From contig JAMQCK010000194.1 in the NCBI GenBank assembly GCA_024196135.1, positions 1 to 40,952 on the forward strand: 40,952 nt of DNA, written 5' to 3'. This document shows, piece after piece, positions 20,787 through 30,238 of the stretch. How positions within the stretch are numbered: position 1 is the stretch's first letter; each line of letters starts with the position of its first letter. The notes beneath the pieces are model-generated. The model saw nothing but the letters and a program-made list of their open reading frames with translations, was not told where the DNA came from and ran no database searches. The DNA comes from Pleurotus ostreatus/Saccharomyces cerevisiae fusant. Its lineage: Eukaryota; Opisthokonta. Both the position numbers and the translations under genes were made by a program.

Positions 20787-22003
20787 TCACAACCCTGCCG
20801 TCATCTGCCTCACCACCACTAGCGCCGATAACACTATATGATCCAGATATTGGTGACCGTCCGGGAACACCGTGAGCGTCGCCAGGGGAAGTGGTGGCGA
20901 CTCAAGAGATGGTGGTGGGACGAAGGATGCCAGCTGCACATCGTGGTTCGGTGGATGAGAGATGTGACACTGGGTAGACAGTCAGTATGTTGTAAGTGCA
21001 GGTGTCGGTACCGAGGTGCAAGGAGACGCATCAGTAAGGGATGAGGGGGTTACCGAGGCGCAGACATGGGATCCTGAAGATAGAAGCACGCACATAGCAC
21101 ATCGGTGACCCATCGTCTAATCTCGTGCGACAGTCCCATCTTAGCCTTACTCCTCTTATCGTCCACTGCCATCGTTGCTGTAGAGCACGACGTCAGCACC
21201 CTTTCCGCGTAACCGTCTACGCGAACCACACACCGCCCCCATGCTCTCCAGCACATTATCCAACCTTGCAGATGCATCCCCGAACGTCACAATCCTTCTC
21301 TTCTGCGCCAGCGATACCCTGCACAGATACCCAAAGTCAGCCCTATTCGCACCTCGGCCCCTCGCGAGAAGCGTCACCTACTCGAACGAGCCTATGGGAG
21401 GCCCGGGCGCGCCGTACCGGTGCAGGCGGGTAGTGTACGAAATGGGCAGCATAGGGTCGAGATTGATGGAGACGGTGATTTTGTAGAGTGGTGCGGGGGC
21501 GTCGGAGGCGAAGGGGTCCTCGGACCCGGGCGGGTTGAGGTACATGGTATTTGTTGAGGGCTCCCATTCGGAAAAGGAGTAGATGACGGGGACGGATGGG
21601 CGTGGGTAGGATTGGTAGCTGGATGTTGTGTGTTAGAAGTAAGAAGACGGGAGTGTGAGGTGGGTAAGGGACAAGGGAAGCGGTGCGGATCGAGGAAGAC
21701 GGTGCGTACTGTGGGGGATAGCTCGCTCCTTCCATCGATGCATAACTAGGGAGTATTATGTGAGCTGAAAGAGAAAGAAGCAAATACACAACGCACTCGG
21801 GAAGCTCAGTTGACTCCGTAAAAGAGCTTGTTGTAGATGCAGAGTCACTTGACAGTCTAGGGGACATTCGTTGAGGCATCGCTGGGGGTATCTGGGAAGA
21901 ACCTGCAGTGGTAGAAAGCATGAAAGTTGAGGAACAGATGATACGAAAGGTCAGCAAGCTAATCTTTCTGCATAGGCAAGCCCTAGTACGCACCAATAAT
22001 CAT
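20787..22003 (-). CDS. DUF6593-like basidiomycete protein of unknown function
   Basis: Seven exons (22003-21994, 21902-21797, 21745-21710, 21618-21382, 21318-21234, 21177-21094, 20969-20787) encode 246 aa. A Ser/Pro-rich N-terminus of about 70 residues leads into a beta-rich domain: VPVIYSFSEWEPSTNTMYLN, LYKITVSINLDP, GSFEVSLAQKRRIVTFGD and QRWQWTIRGVRLRW. The C-terminus reads LATLTVFPDGHQYLDHI followed by a hydrophobic VLSALVVV. This arrangement, several short exons and a hydrophobic terminal helix, matches the DUF6593 family, which is expanded in mushroom-forming fungi. That match is from memory and not tested. The function is unknown. Least certain are the 10-nt first exon (an alternative start is ATG in exon 2) and the 124-nt last intron. 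It is divergent from GST-C. Confidence 0.65.
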
Positions 22004-22468
22004 TCCGGATGGTTGTTGTGGTGGCCGGAGGCAAGCGCTGCGGCCTCAAGGCCTCGGGGCGATGCGAGACGTGATGCAGATCGTGCGAAGGGTGTAAAGC
22101 CCGTGAAGAGACTTAGCGAGGCAGTCATTGCACCAACAACGGGCGAGGTCACGGAAGACATAAGACATACAAAAAGTAACGGGGGAACCAGAAAATGAAT
22201 ATCTGAGGGCAAGCACCCGCAGCCGCACGTTGACAAGCGCGCGTACCCGGGCCGAAGGTGCCGAATATCCTCTTCGGGCATCAAGGGAGCTCATCGAGAA
22301 CTCCGACTTCGCCGCGCTGGCAGATCAGCCGGGAAAGGGGGGAAGGACGAGTCATGAGGAGCGCATGGAGGCGGCTGACTACGGGTTCCTTGGCGACGAC
22401 GTGGATATAAAGTCCAGCATCAGTGGTTGGGAGCAGCCAGTCTCTTCGCCCAAGAAACAAACCGCGCG
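22004..22468. promoter_or_regulatory. Divergent promoter region between the DUF6593-like gene and GST-C
   Basis: A 465-base spacer separates the two start codons. A TATA box for GST-C is present at 22406-22412. No ORF of recognisable content was seen. Confidence 0.55.
22406..22412 (+). promoter_or_regulatory. TATA box of GST-C
   Basis: TATAAAG lies about 57 bases before the ATG at 22469, a good core-promoter position with a very short leader. Copies A and B lack an equally clear box, suggesting that copy C is more inducible. That is inference. Confidence 0.6.
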
Positions 22469-23276
22469 ATGGCCCCGATAATATTCTACGACATCGCCTC
22501 CGACAAGGTGGGCTGCTGGTCGCCGAATACGTGGAAGATCCGGTGAATAGCGTGTCCTCATCCCTTCGGTGATCGCGCCATCTTACACTGTATTGAATGA
22601 TAGGTATGCCCTCAACTACAAGGGCCTCCCCTTCCGCACTGAATGGATCGAGTACCCCGACATCGAGGCCAAGTGCAAGGAGATCGGCGCAGAGCCCACT
22701 GGCACGCGCGACGACAAACCCCTCTACACGTTCCCTGTCATCCAGGACCCTAACACTGGCAAGGTCGTCAGCGACGGGCCCAAGATCGCTAGGTACCTCG
22801 ACGAGGCGTACCCGGACACGCCCAAGCTCTTCCCACCCGGTACAGAGGAGAAGCAGGACGCCGTCTTCGCGGAGCTGATCCAGAAGGGCGGCCCCGCCCT
22901 CCGCCCGCTCGTCATTCCGCCTGTCGTCAACATCCTGAACGACGTGAGCAAGCCGTACTTCCGCACGACGCGCGAGAAGATGTTTGGTGGCAAGCTCGAG
23001 GACCTCGTTCCGCAGGGAGATGACCGCAAGGCGACGCTCGAGCAGCTGCGGCAGGCGTTCGAGGCGTTTGCGAAGCGGCTGGATGAGGGTGGTCCGTTCA
23101 TCTTGGGTGACAAGCCCAGCTTCGCGGACTTCATTGTGGCGGGGTTCTTGCAGTGGTTCAGGGTGACGCTGGGAGAGGACAGCGACTTATGGAAGGCCGT
23201 TTCGGTGTGGGGTAATGGGCGGCTGTTGAAGTACCTCCAGGATTTGCGCCCTTACGAGGGGAACCCGAGGGCGTGA
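22469..23276 (+). CDS. Glutathione S-transferase, fungal etherase-like (GSTFuA-type), copy C
   Basis: Two exons (22469-22542, 22604-23276) encode 248 aa with a 61-nt phase-2 intron, at the same codon as in copies A and B. It opens APIIFYDIAS and carries WSPNTWKIRYALNYKGLPF. The cis-Pro loop is YTFPVIQDPNTGKVVSDG, followed by KIARYLDEAYPDTPKLFPPG. The helical half includes FADFIVAGFLQWFRVTLG. Ser18 in the SPNTW motif is the likely catalytic serine (inferred from the class). The position normally held by the Ser that contacts the glutathione gamma-glutamyl group reads Gly (SDGPKIA) here and in both paralogues. It lies 7 kb from, and in opposite orientation to, copies A and B, so the duplication was not purely tandem. 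Confidence 0.9.
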
Positions 23277-24650
23277 AGGGTGCGAAGAACAGAAGGACTC
23301 ATGAAGAAAGATCGAAATGTAATCACCTAAGTCAAAGGCAAACAGGCAATCTACATTTAAGTTGCCAATCTACCTATGATAGTCGTAATCGCAGAGGCGG
23401 CGAAGCCGTGATCGTCAAGAGCAAGTCTGGAGAATAGGCGCCCAACTCCGGCCCGATATCCGTGCGTTCTCCTCCACTTTCATGTTCTCGGATCCCACGC
23501 AACCAGTCTCTGTGCCTGCTTCCAAAGCTCCCAGCTGTCCGTATGCTCCAGATTGTCACAGCCTGAAAGTGGGCTTTTCCATCACGTCGACATACCATCG
23601 ACCAAGCGACATGGTCTATCGAGGCTGCATCCCTTTCCATTCAACCGCCTATCGCCACAATCACGGGCGGATGCACGAGAACGAGCTGGCTCCCTCTGGG
23701 AGTGCGGACCTGATAAGGAGCTGCGGACGCGGCGTCGCCAATCCTCGAGTTTCCTCGATTGAATGGCACGTCGCGCGCGCTGTCCAGGGGGCGACGGCCG
23801 CATTTGATGCGCCCAGTGTCGGCGGGCCTGCTTTGTCACGGACGCGGCGGTCATCGTCGAGCTGCCTGCTTTGCAAGAAGTACAAGAGCTTTTCTCTGCA
23901 TTATGGCCTCTTAGAATCTCTTGATATCTGCAGGTAGAAGTGAGAACGATAATCTCTTCTTCCCCATTAGGAAGGCTTTGCGTTTGAATCCGGTAATTTC
24001 TGTCACGCCACGTGCTGCAACCCGCGCTCCTGATTCGCTCTTCACAACACCCAAGCCAAACGCTGAAACTTGACGACTCGGCTCGGCTTATCATTGTGGG
24101 GATCAAGGCGCTGGAAGGGTTTCAAAGGAAGGGGAGGGGGAAGGGTACTCCGAGTGCCTACACGTCCGGGCGTTCCTTGACCGAGCGTCCACGGTCTACG
24201 ACCTTGAGGTGGGTCCTTCACGTCACGGTATACTAGATACGCCGAGTCTTTTTGCAGAAGAATGAAATCGATTGAGGCTGAAGGTACGCTGAAGGCCGCT
24301 AAAAATCCGGCGCCCAGGAAGGGTTCTGAAGTTCAATATTCCAGCGCAGCAGGACTCAATTATAACAGCCGCGCGGATATGCCTCCTCCGGTAAAATGGC
24401 CGCTGTCCCCTCCGTGTTCCTGACCATCGAAGATCGGTCGTGAAGGCCCCGCAATTTCACAACATGCCGAGTTGACCTCGGTATCGTATCAATACACGCG
24501 CGATCGACGTATATAAGGTACGCCGTACCTCCAAGCGCGCCGCATACGTACTTTCCTTTCTCCCCTCTCCCTCCTCCCTCTTTATCTCGGGCGTGTTCAT
24601 CGCCGTCCCGTCTTCGTCACTCGCTTCTTACCGCCCCCTCGTTATTCGCC
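23277..24650. other. Intergenic region, GST-C 3' side to DUF1996 promoter
   Basis: No supported gene in 1374 bases. Overlapping ORFs of 150-175 codons on both strands between 23480 and 24110 have no recognisable motif and look accidental. The last 150 bases are a typical strong fungal promoter: a TATA box at 24510, then a long CT-rich tract up to the ATG. Confidence 0.55.
24510..24517 (+). promoter_or_regulatory. TATA box of the DUF1996 gene
   Basis: TATATAAG lies about 140 bases upstream of the ATG at 24651 and is followed by a CT-rich tract (about 24550-24600). Such tracts often mark the transcription start in highly expressed fungal genes. Confidence 0.6.
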
Positions 24651-26660
24651 ATGTCTCGCATTGCTCAGTCTGCGCTGCTAGCCACTGCGCTCTCGGCCCT
24701 CGCGCCGGGCGCGAGTGCCTTCTTCTTGCAGGGACTGGGTGAGCGAGAAACCTCTTTTCGACGCCATCGCTCGCAGACTGACGCGCCCGCCAGACTTCAT
24801 CGTCACCGAGCGCGCTGACCCCGTACGTTACTGATGCGCACGCTGCCGGCCGCAGCGCCTTGACTGAGGCACCCGCGCAGGTTGTCGAGCCCGGCATTCA
24901 GTCGTCGCATGTCCACTCGGGTGCGTTGACCGTTCCCGCATTGCAGCGTAATTCGGGCTGACAATGGGTGCTTGTCTAGTCATCGGTGGAAGCAACTTCG
25001 ACCTGATCACGAATACCTCGTACCTGCAGCAGAGCGAGTGCACCTCCGCGCAGATCAAGGAGGACAAGTCTAACTACTGGTTCCCCGTGCGTGCACTCCT
25101 CGTATCGTCGGAAATCGTTGCTAATTTTTTTGTGCAGCACCTGTACTTCCAGTCAGTCGTTTGGCTATCATACTTCCTCACGGGTTGCTGATTGTACGAT
25201 AGGTGGGCGAACGGGACGTTCAGCAGTCTCACCGGTGGTGCTGTCACGTACGTCGCCCTATCAGCGTATCTGCAGCTTCCTCCACTGACTCCACCGCAGC
25301 TGTAAGCGTCCGTCAAGCAATCTCATACGGCACGACTGAAATTAGCAGACTACCTCTTCGGCGACGAGGCGGGCTCCGCGACTGCCTTCCCTGACAACGT
25401 ACGTGACGGTGTCCACCTCTTGACCTTCTGCCCTCGCTGACCGTGTCGCAGTTCCGCATGGTCTCTGGTTCGTAGATGACGATCATATTCGAAGAAATGC
25501 TCCTCACCGCAAAACAGGTGACCCTATGTTGCGCACGTGGGACGAGTCGAGCAAGGCTCAGAAGGCCGTCTCCTTCAACTGCCTCGACTTCGAGGGCACG
25601 TCAGTGACCTACAACTGGCTCCCCAGCGTCAACTGCCCCTCGGGTATCCGCGCTCAGATCGTGTGTACCCCTCCCTTGCCATTCACTCACCTTCCCACCT
25701 CGCTGATACCCATTGACAGAACTTCCCGATGTGCTGGGACGGCAAGGTACGCTCGCGCCTGCATAGCTCTCTTGAGCGCTCAGGTACACGTCAATGCCAA
25801 CTTCACGTCGCTCACAAAACATACAGAACACCGACTCGGATGACCACAAGTCGCACGTCGCGTTCCCGTCGGGCGGCCCCGACTCGGGCACTTGCGATGA
25901 CCCCGCATTCCCGGTTACGCTCCCGCGCATTTTTATCGAGGTGTACTGGGCGTCCGGCGACTGGGCGAGCAAGTGGGGCGAGGCGATGAACACGACGCAG
26001 CCTTTCGTGTACGTTTTCTCCTCGTTGGTCTAGGGAAGGCTGCAAGTCTGACGCTGCGATCCTAGCTTTGCCAACGGTGACCCTACTGGGTTCGGATACC
26101 ACGCTGGTACGTTTATGATCCGTGAGAGCAATGCAGCGCATTGAAGTTGACTATTTCGCAGACTTCATCAACGGCTGGGAGGACGACAAGCTGCAGAACC
26201 TCATGGACCAGTGCGGTCAGTGCACTTCCCAGGCGTACGGTGGTATCGACTGCTGCTACGACAAGGGAGTCGTCACCAAGAACGAGGATGCCAACAACTG
26301 CAAGATCGACTCGCACTTCGATGAGCAGGGTACGCTTCTCTACCCGTTTCCCTCATATACCCTGTTTCCCTTGGTATACCCCGTTCCCCTCGAATACCCC
26401 ATCTGCCTCGCAAGCAGTCCGCTGACGCTTTTGTTCCTCCAGTGACCGGCAACCTCGCCACGCTCCCCGGCAACAACCCCGTCACCTACGTTTCCGGCGC
26501 GCCCATGGGTGCCGCTGCTAGCGCCAGCGCTCTTGCTTCCTCGAGCGCGGAGTCCGCTGCGCCCTCCGCCTCCGCGCCGGCCGGCAACGCGAACATCGTC
26601 GTGCCGCACCGCGGGCACCACCACAACCGGCTCGCGCACACGCGCCGTGGCTCGTTCTAA
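24651..26660 (+). CDS. Secreted DUF1996 protein with 15 exons, including a 2-nt exon
   Basis: Exons: 24651-24738, 24794-24822, 24881-24920, 24980-25086, 25138-25151, 25203-25247, 25300-25301, 25349-25398, 25452-25467, 25518-25660, 25720-25746, 25827-26008, 26066-26106, 26162-26329 and 26443-26660. They give 389 aa. Residues 1-22 are a signal peptide (hydrophobic core LLATALSALAPGASA). DUF1996 signatures follow: SSHVHSVIGGSNF, YWFPHLYFQWANGTF, YYLFGDEAG, FRMVSGDPMLRTW, CPSGIRAQINFPMCWDGK, SHVAFPSGGPDSG and FVFANGDPTGFGYHADFINGW. Cysteines are frequent, as expected outside the cell. The Ala/Ser-rich tail ends in a His/Arg-rich stretch without a hydrophobic GPI segment. The function of DUF1996 is unknown; a wall-associated or hydrolytic role is sometimes proposed. 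It converges on the esterase-like gene. Confidence 0.9.
25300..25301 (+). other. 2-nt exon (CT) in the DUF1996 gene
   Basis: The bases CT are flanked by CCGCAG and GTAAGC. The upstream exon ends in phase 2 (AC) and the downstream exon starts AC TAC CTC. Only with these two bases does the family-typical GGAVTYYLF result. The flanking introns (25248-25299 and 25302-25348) are 52 and 47 nt, normal for this genome, and each has its own CTGA-type branch point. Confidence 0.7.
26341..26411. repeat. Intronic tandem repeat, about 18-bp units
   Basis: The last DUF1996 intron (26330-26442, 113 nt, longer than its neighbours) contains four imperfect TACCCCGTTTCCCTCGA-type units. Expansion of this repeat probably explains the intron's length. 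It lies wholly within the intron. Confidence 0.7.
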
Positions 26661-27590
26661 GTGACCATTGTCGACCTCTCAGGGCCATGACTGGCTACGT
26701 CGGAGACGTGATCACTTTCGCCACCGGAGACCGCTACTTCGAGCCGTGCCCACCACGCCATCTTTAACTTATCTTCGGTCCTCATGCGGTGCTTATAGTA
26801 GGGATGTGGTTTAGATTATATATTGTGGCGTGCGTGCCACTGGTGGTGCGCTGCCACGGCCGTGCTTAGCTACCCGCGGAATACATGGTTGCTTTTGGCA
26901 TATTTCTTGGCTGAGGTTGTGAAGCGTACGAGAACATATAGAGACGCAAGTGAGGCTATGAGCAAATGACTGGACATGTGTTCACGACCTGCCCCAAGAG
27001 GGTGATTTCGGTGCTTGTATCCCCGAAATTGATGAGGGGAGATCATCACTTGTCGGCGAATGCTCGAAGGCGGCGGGCGAGACAACCGATCTCGCGAGGA
27101 CAACTTGAATCCTGTGAGGGGTTGCATCCACTGCGAGGACGTCAATCCAACCGCGAAGACAACAACAATTCCCGTGTGTTCATTCCTTTGTAATGCTACT
27201 ATGTACCGATTACACTTGATGCGAGTATGCTACTAGAGATACAAGCTGGGGATAAATACAACATTGGTTACCATTTCGAGACCTTTGTAGGCCATGGTTT
27301 TGAGACCTTGTGCCCTGCGTTTATACCTGCGACAAAGTCCCATCGAAAGCGGGGATGAAAGCAAGAGAAGGGATGGATGAAGCATACCAAGCAACACCCG
27401 AACCGATGAAAAGAGGTTCGGGCGAATGAAGGGAGCGACAATGGTATGTAAGTAAGTGGTGGAAGGGCATATGTACGATGAAAGAATATCAAATGATGAA
27501 GGATATGTACAATGAAGGAGAAGTGAAGATGAAGAGGGGTTCGCATAGGTGAACAAAGAAAAGAACGAAGAATAAACATAGATGAACAGA
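26661..27590. other. Convergent spacer between DUF1996 and esterase-like genes
   Basis: This 930-base stretch lies between two stop codons. From about 27340 to 27560 the plus strand is purine-rich with GATGAA-type reiterations. No gene or RNA is supported. Confidence 0.55.
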
Positions 27591-29661
27591 TCAAGCATAA
27601 CGGTGGCCAGTCAGCGGAGGGCCCCGACTGAGCTCGGTAGCAATTTTCTGCACGAGCTCCATGCCCAAGGGTGCGAGGACCTCCTTGAACACGCGCGTGC
27701 GTCGCCGGCCGTCCAGGACACCCACCGAGCGCTCGCCCGCCTCGCCCTCGGGCCCGAAGACAAACAGCTTGTTCTCGTCCCAGGGCGCCTCGCCGTACGC
27801 GAACGCGAGCCACCGCTCCTGCATCGTGTCACGCACGCGGCTGTAGCTGAACTCGTCGACGGTCGTCATCGACCACATATCGCCGTCGTCGCTAAACGGC
27901 GAGTTATACGACTCCTCCTCGTCGCTGTCGACGTCGCTGAAGCGGTCGCAGAAGTCGAAGACGGGCGCGGGCGGGGAGACGGCGGTGGGCGTGGGCAGGT
28001 TGTCGAAGAGGTAGATGAGGTCGGCGGCGTGGTGCGCCATGCGGCGGGACGGGCTCTCCTGGTCGAAGACGTACCGGAACACACCTCGGCCGTGTCGCTG
28101 GTGTCGCGCGGCGGCGTGGAAGGTGTGTGTTGGCCACGTTACGCGGGCGTCGCAGACGAGGTCCAGCAGGTGCTCGGCTATCTCCTCGTCGGACGTGTTG
28201 GTCCCGAAGTCGTACGCGCGCATGAGGGATGTCGACTTGTTGAGCGATTGGCAGACAGCCTTGAGGCGACGCACGACCGCGGGCGCGTTCCAGTGGGAGA
28301 TGGGTAGCGCCCACAAGTCCGCATCCGCGACGCAGTCGCCAATGATCAGGGGCGGAAGGTCAGCAGGCAGGTGAATATGAGGCATCGGCGAACTATGCCG
28401 GGACAGCAGAGCCGGTGACTTGCTATGCGAAGAAGATACGATTGTCTCCAGGTGGTGATGGTGGTGGTGCGCCTCCTGTGGGACGATGCAAGATTGCCAC
28501 CCAGGCGCCAGGAAGTACCCGTCGTCCACGACGCGAAGGACGTGCCCAAACGGAACCAGGCACTCTGCAGGGAGCTCACAGAGCTGCTCGTAGCAGCTGA
28601 GCTTCATCGCAGCCATCACGCGGTTCAGCCGCCAGCCCGCCGCCGCAACGTCTGGGAGGCTAGGCTCGATGCCGATCGGGCTCTGGATGATCGCCCGAGC
28701 GAACAGCGGTCGGGCAGCATGCTCCGAGGACAGACAATGGTACACGATGTCTGACGCCCCCGTCCCCGCGCCGAAGACCGTGATATTGCGCGGGTCGCCG
28801 CCGAACTCGCTGATGTAGCGATGAATCCATTCCAGGGCTCTTCGTTGATCCCGCACGCCTAGACCAAGCACCGGTAAACAAGACTGTCACAGAAAGTCAA
28901 CTCGATGTCTGCTGACCATAGTTCCCTGTCCCGGCTTCTCCCGAGACAGCAGCCTCTTCGCGAAGATGCGGGCTCGCAGCGAAGCCAAAGAGGCCCAGGC
29001 GATAGCTGTATGCGCGGTCAGACAGGTCAGACAGAAGGCTGAAGGCTGTGAGATGGTACGTACTTGATAGTGACACATATGATAGGGCGGCCACACAGGA
29101 TACTGCGGCGAACGAGGTTGCCCCCATCGTACATCCAATGCGAGCCAGAGCCTCTGTCGCCGCCTCTGAAGGGTTTCATGAGTATCGGACAGGCGCCAGT
29201 GACGACGCGAATACGCACCCATGGATCCACAACATGACGGGGATGCGCGAATGGCGCGACAGGCCTGCAGGCCTGGTGATGTTGAGATTGAGACATTCGA
29301 ATTCATTTTGCTTCAGTCTCTGGCAGGGCAACTCCGCATCATCGACGCCGAACAGGCGTTCTTCGCAGGTGCGGGTGTTGTACGCCTGAGGACAGATGGG
29401 CCTGCAGGGATACGTGAGCAGAGGGCAAACCCCGCTAAGCGAGATCGCCTACCCGTACTCGGTCGCATCCGTCACGGCAGGGTACGCGGTATGTAACTTG
29501 CTCTGGCGGAAGCGCGCGGGGATGCTCGCGAACTTGATTCCGCGAAACTGCTGTATGGGCGCGTCGGGCGTCGACACGTCGTGCTCGACGCCGCGGAATG
29601 TCGTCTGCAGGAGCCCGTGATAGAGCTCGGGCTTGGCATGGGTGTGCACCGTAGAGGGCAT
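27591..29661 (-). CDS. Carboxylesterase/lipase-fold protein lacking the nucleophile serine (probable pseudo-esterase)
   Basis: Five exons (29661-29453, 29401-29219, 29165-29064, 29005-28917, 28858-27591) encode 616 aa. It has the type-B carboxylesterase layout: FRGIKFASIPARFRQSKLH near the start, CLNLNITRP, the oxyanion region VMLWIHGGG, YRLGLFGF, and GNYGVRDQRRALEWI. The nucleophile elbow reads TVFGAGTGAS where active members have GESAG. Gly226 replaces Ser, and Thr227 is adjacent. The likely catalytic His survives in RMAHHAADLIYLFD (about residue 465). The C-terminal region has an acidic segment and a natural run of six His. The frame is intact over all exons, so it is not a decayed pseudogene. 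It may be a binding protein, or use Thr227. The frame stays open upstream to 29907; ATG 29661 was chosen on domain position. Confidence 0.82.
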
Positions 29662-30238
29662 GGTAAGGGAGACGATCCGGAAGGATGCGGGGAGTGCACG
29701 GTGGGCACGATGGATGACAGGTGGGGGAGGGGAAGGGTAGGAAGCAAAGGAGAATCCAGGGGAAGTGCTTTTGTATGGAGAGTCGACGCGGCGTAGTCGC
29801 GCATCACGCCCCGAAATACGTGCAGCTCCGTTGGCGAAGACGGGTCTGAAAAACCTGCTGCTCGTCCCAGATAGGAAACAGCGCGGGGGGACAATGGCAG
29901 AATTCACTAGATCAGACCCACACGTGATTGTATAGCACGCTCTGGAGCCTTCGTCACGCCCAGCGGACGAACCGGCGGAGGCAACCTCGACCGCGGACCC
30001 CTGAGATCATCATGAGCCCACAGTGACAAACTATGCACTTTACGTACACGAAGACGAGCGCAGCGGGGTTCCCCGTGCTGCTGAGAAGGAGGTCAAGCGC
30101 CTCGACCGTGTTTTGGTACTACTCACTTATGTACGTAGGGTAGGTGTGGGACAGGACGCAGAAGGTGCGGGCAGCGTCGTGAGCGGTGTCCTGTTCGAGA
30201 CCAGCTAGCCGAAGAATACCTGTAAGCTGTAACCTGAT
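29662..30238. other. Spacer between the esterase-like and RPC4 genes
   Basis: This 577-base stretch includes the esterase-like promoter and the RPC4 3' end. The reading frame of the esterase-like gene is open through 29907 but encodes low-complexity sequence. No clear TATA box or other gene was seen. Confidence 0.5.

Noticed and set aside
20834..21031. A WD40-like reading (GSYSVIGASGG...VNVW) near the end of the DUF6593-like gene
   Set aside because: It is a short alternative frame. The frame continuing from LATLTVFPDGH fits the upstream exons and ends in a hydrophobic helix typical of the family.
23482..24106. Overlapping 151- and 174-codon ORFs on opposite strands
   Set aside because: Neither has a motif, hydrophobic pattern or credible introns; both are probably chance.
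28475..28500. Run of six His codons in the esterase-like gene as an engineered tag
   Set aside because: It is a natural CAC/CAT-rich run inside a long conserved frame, away from either terminus.
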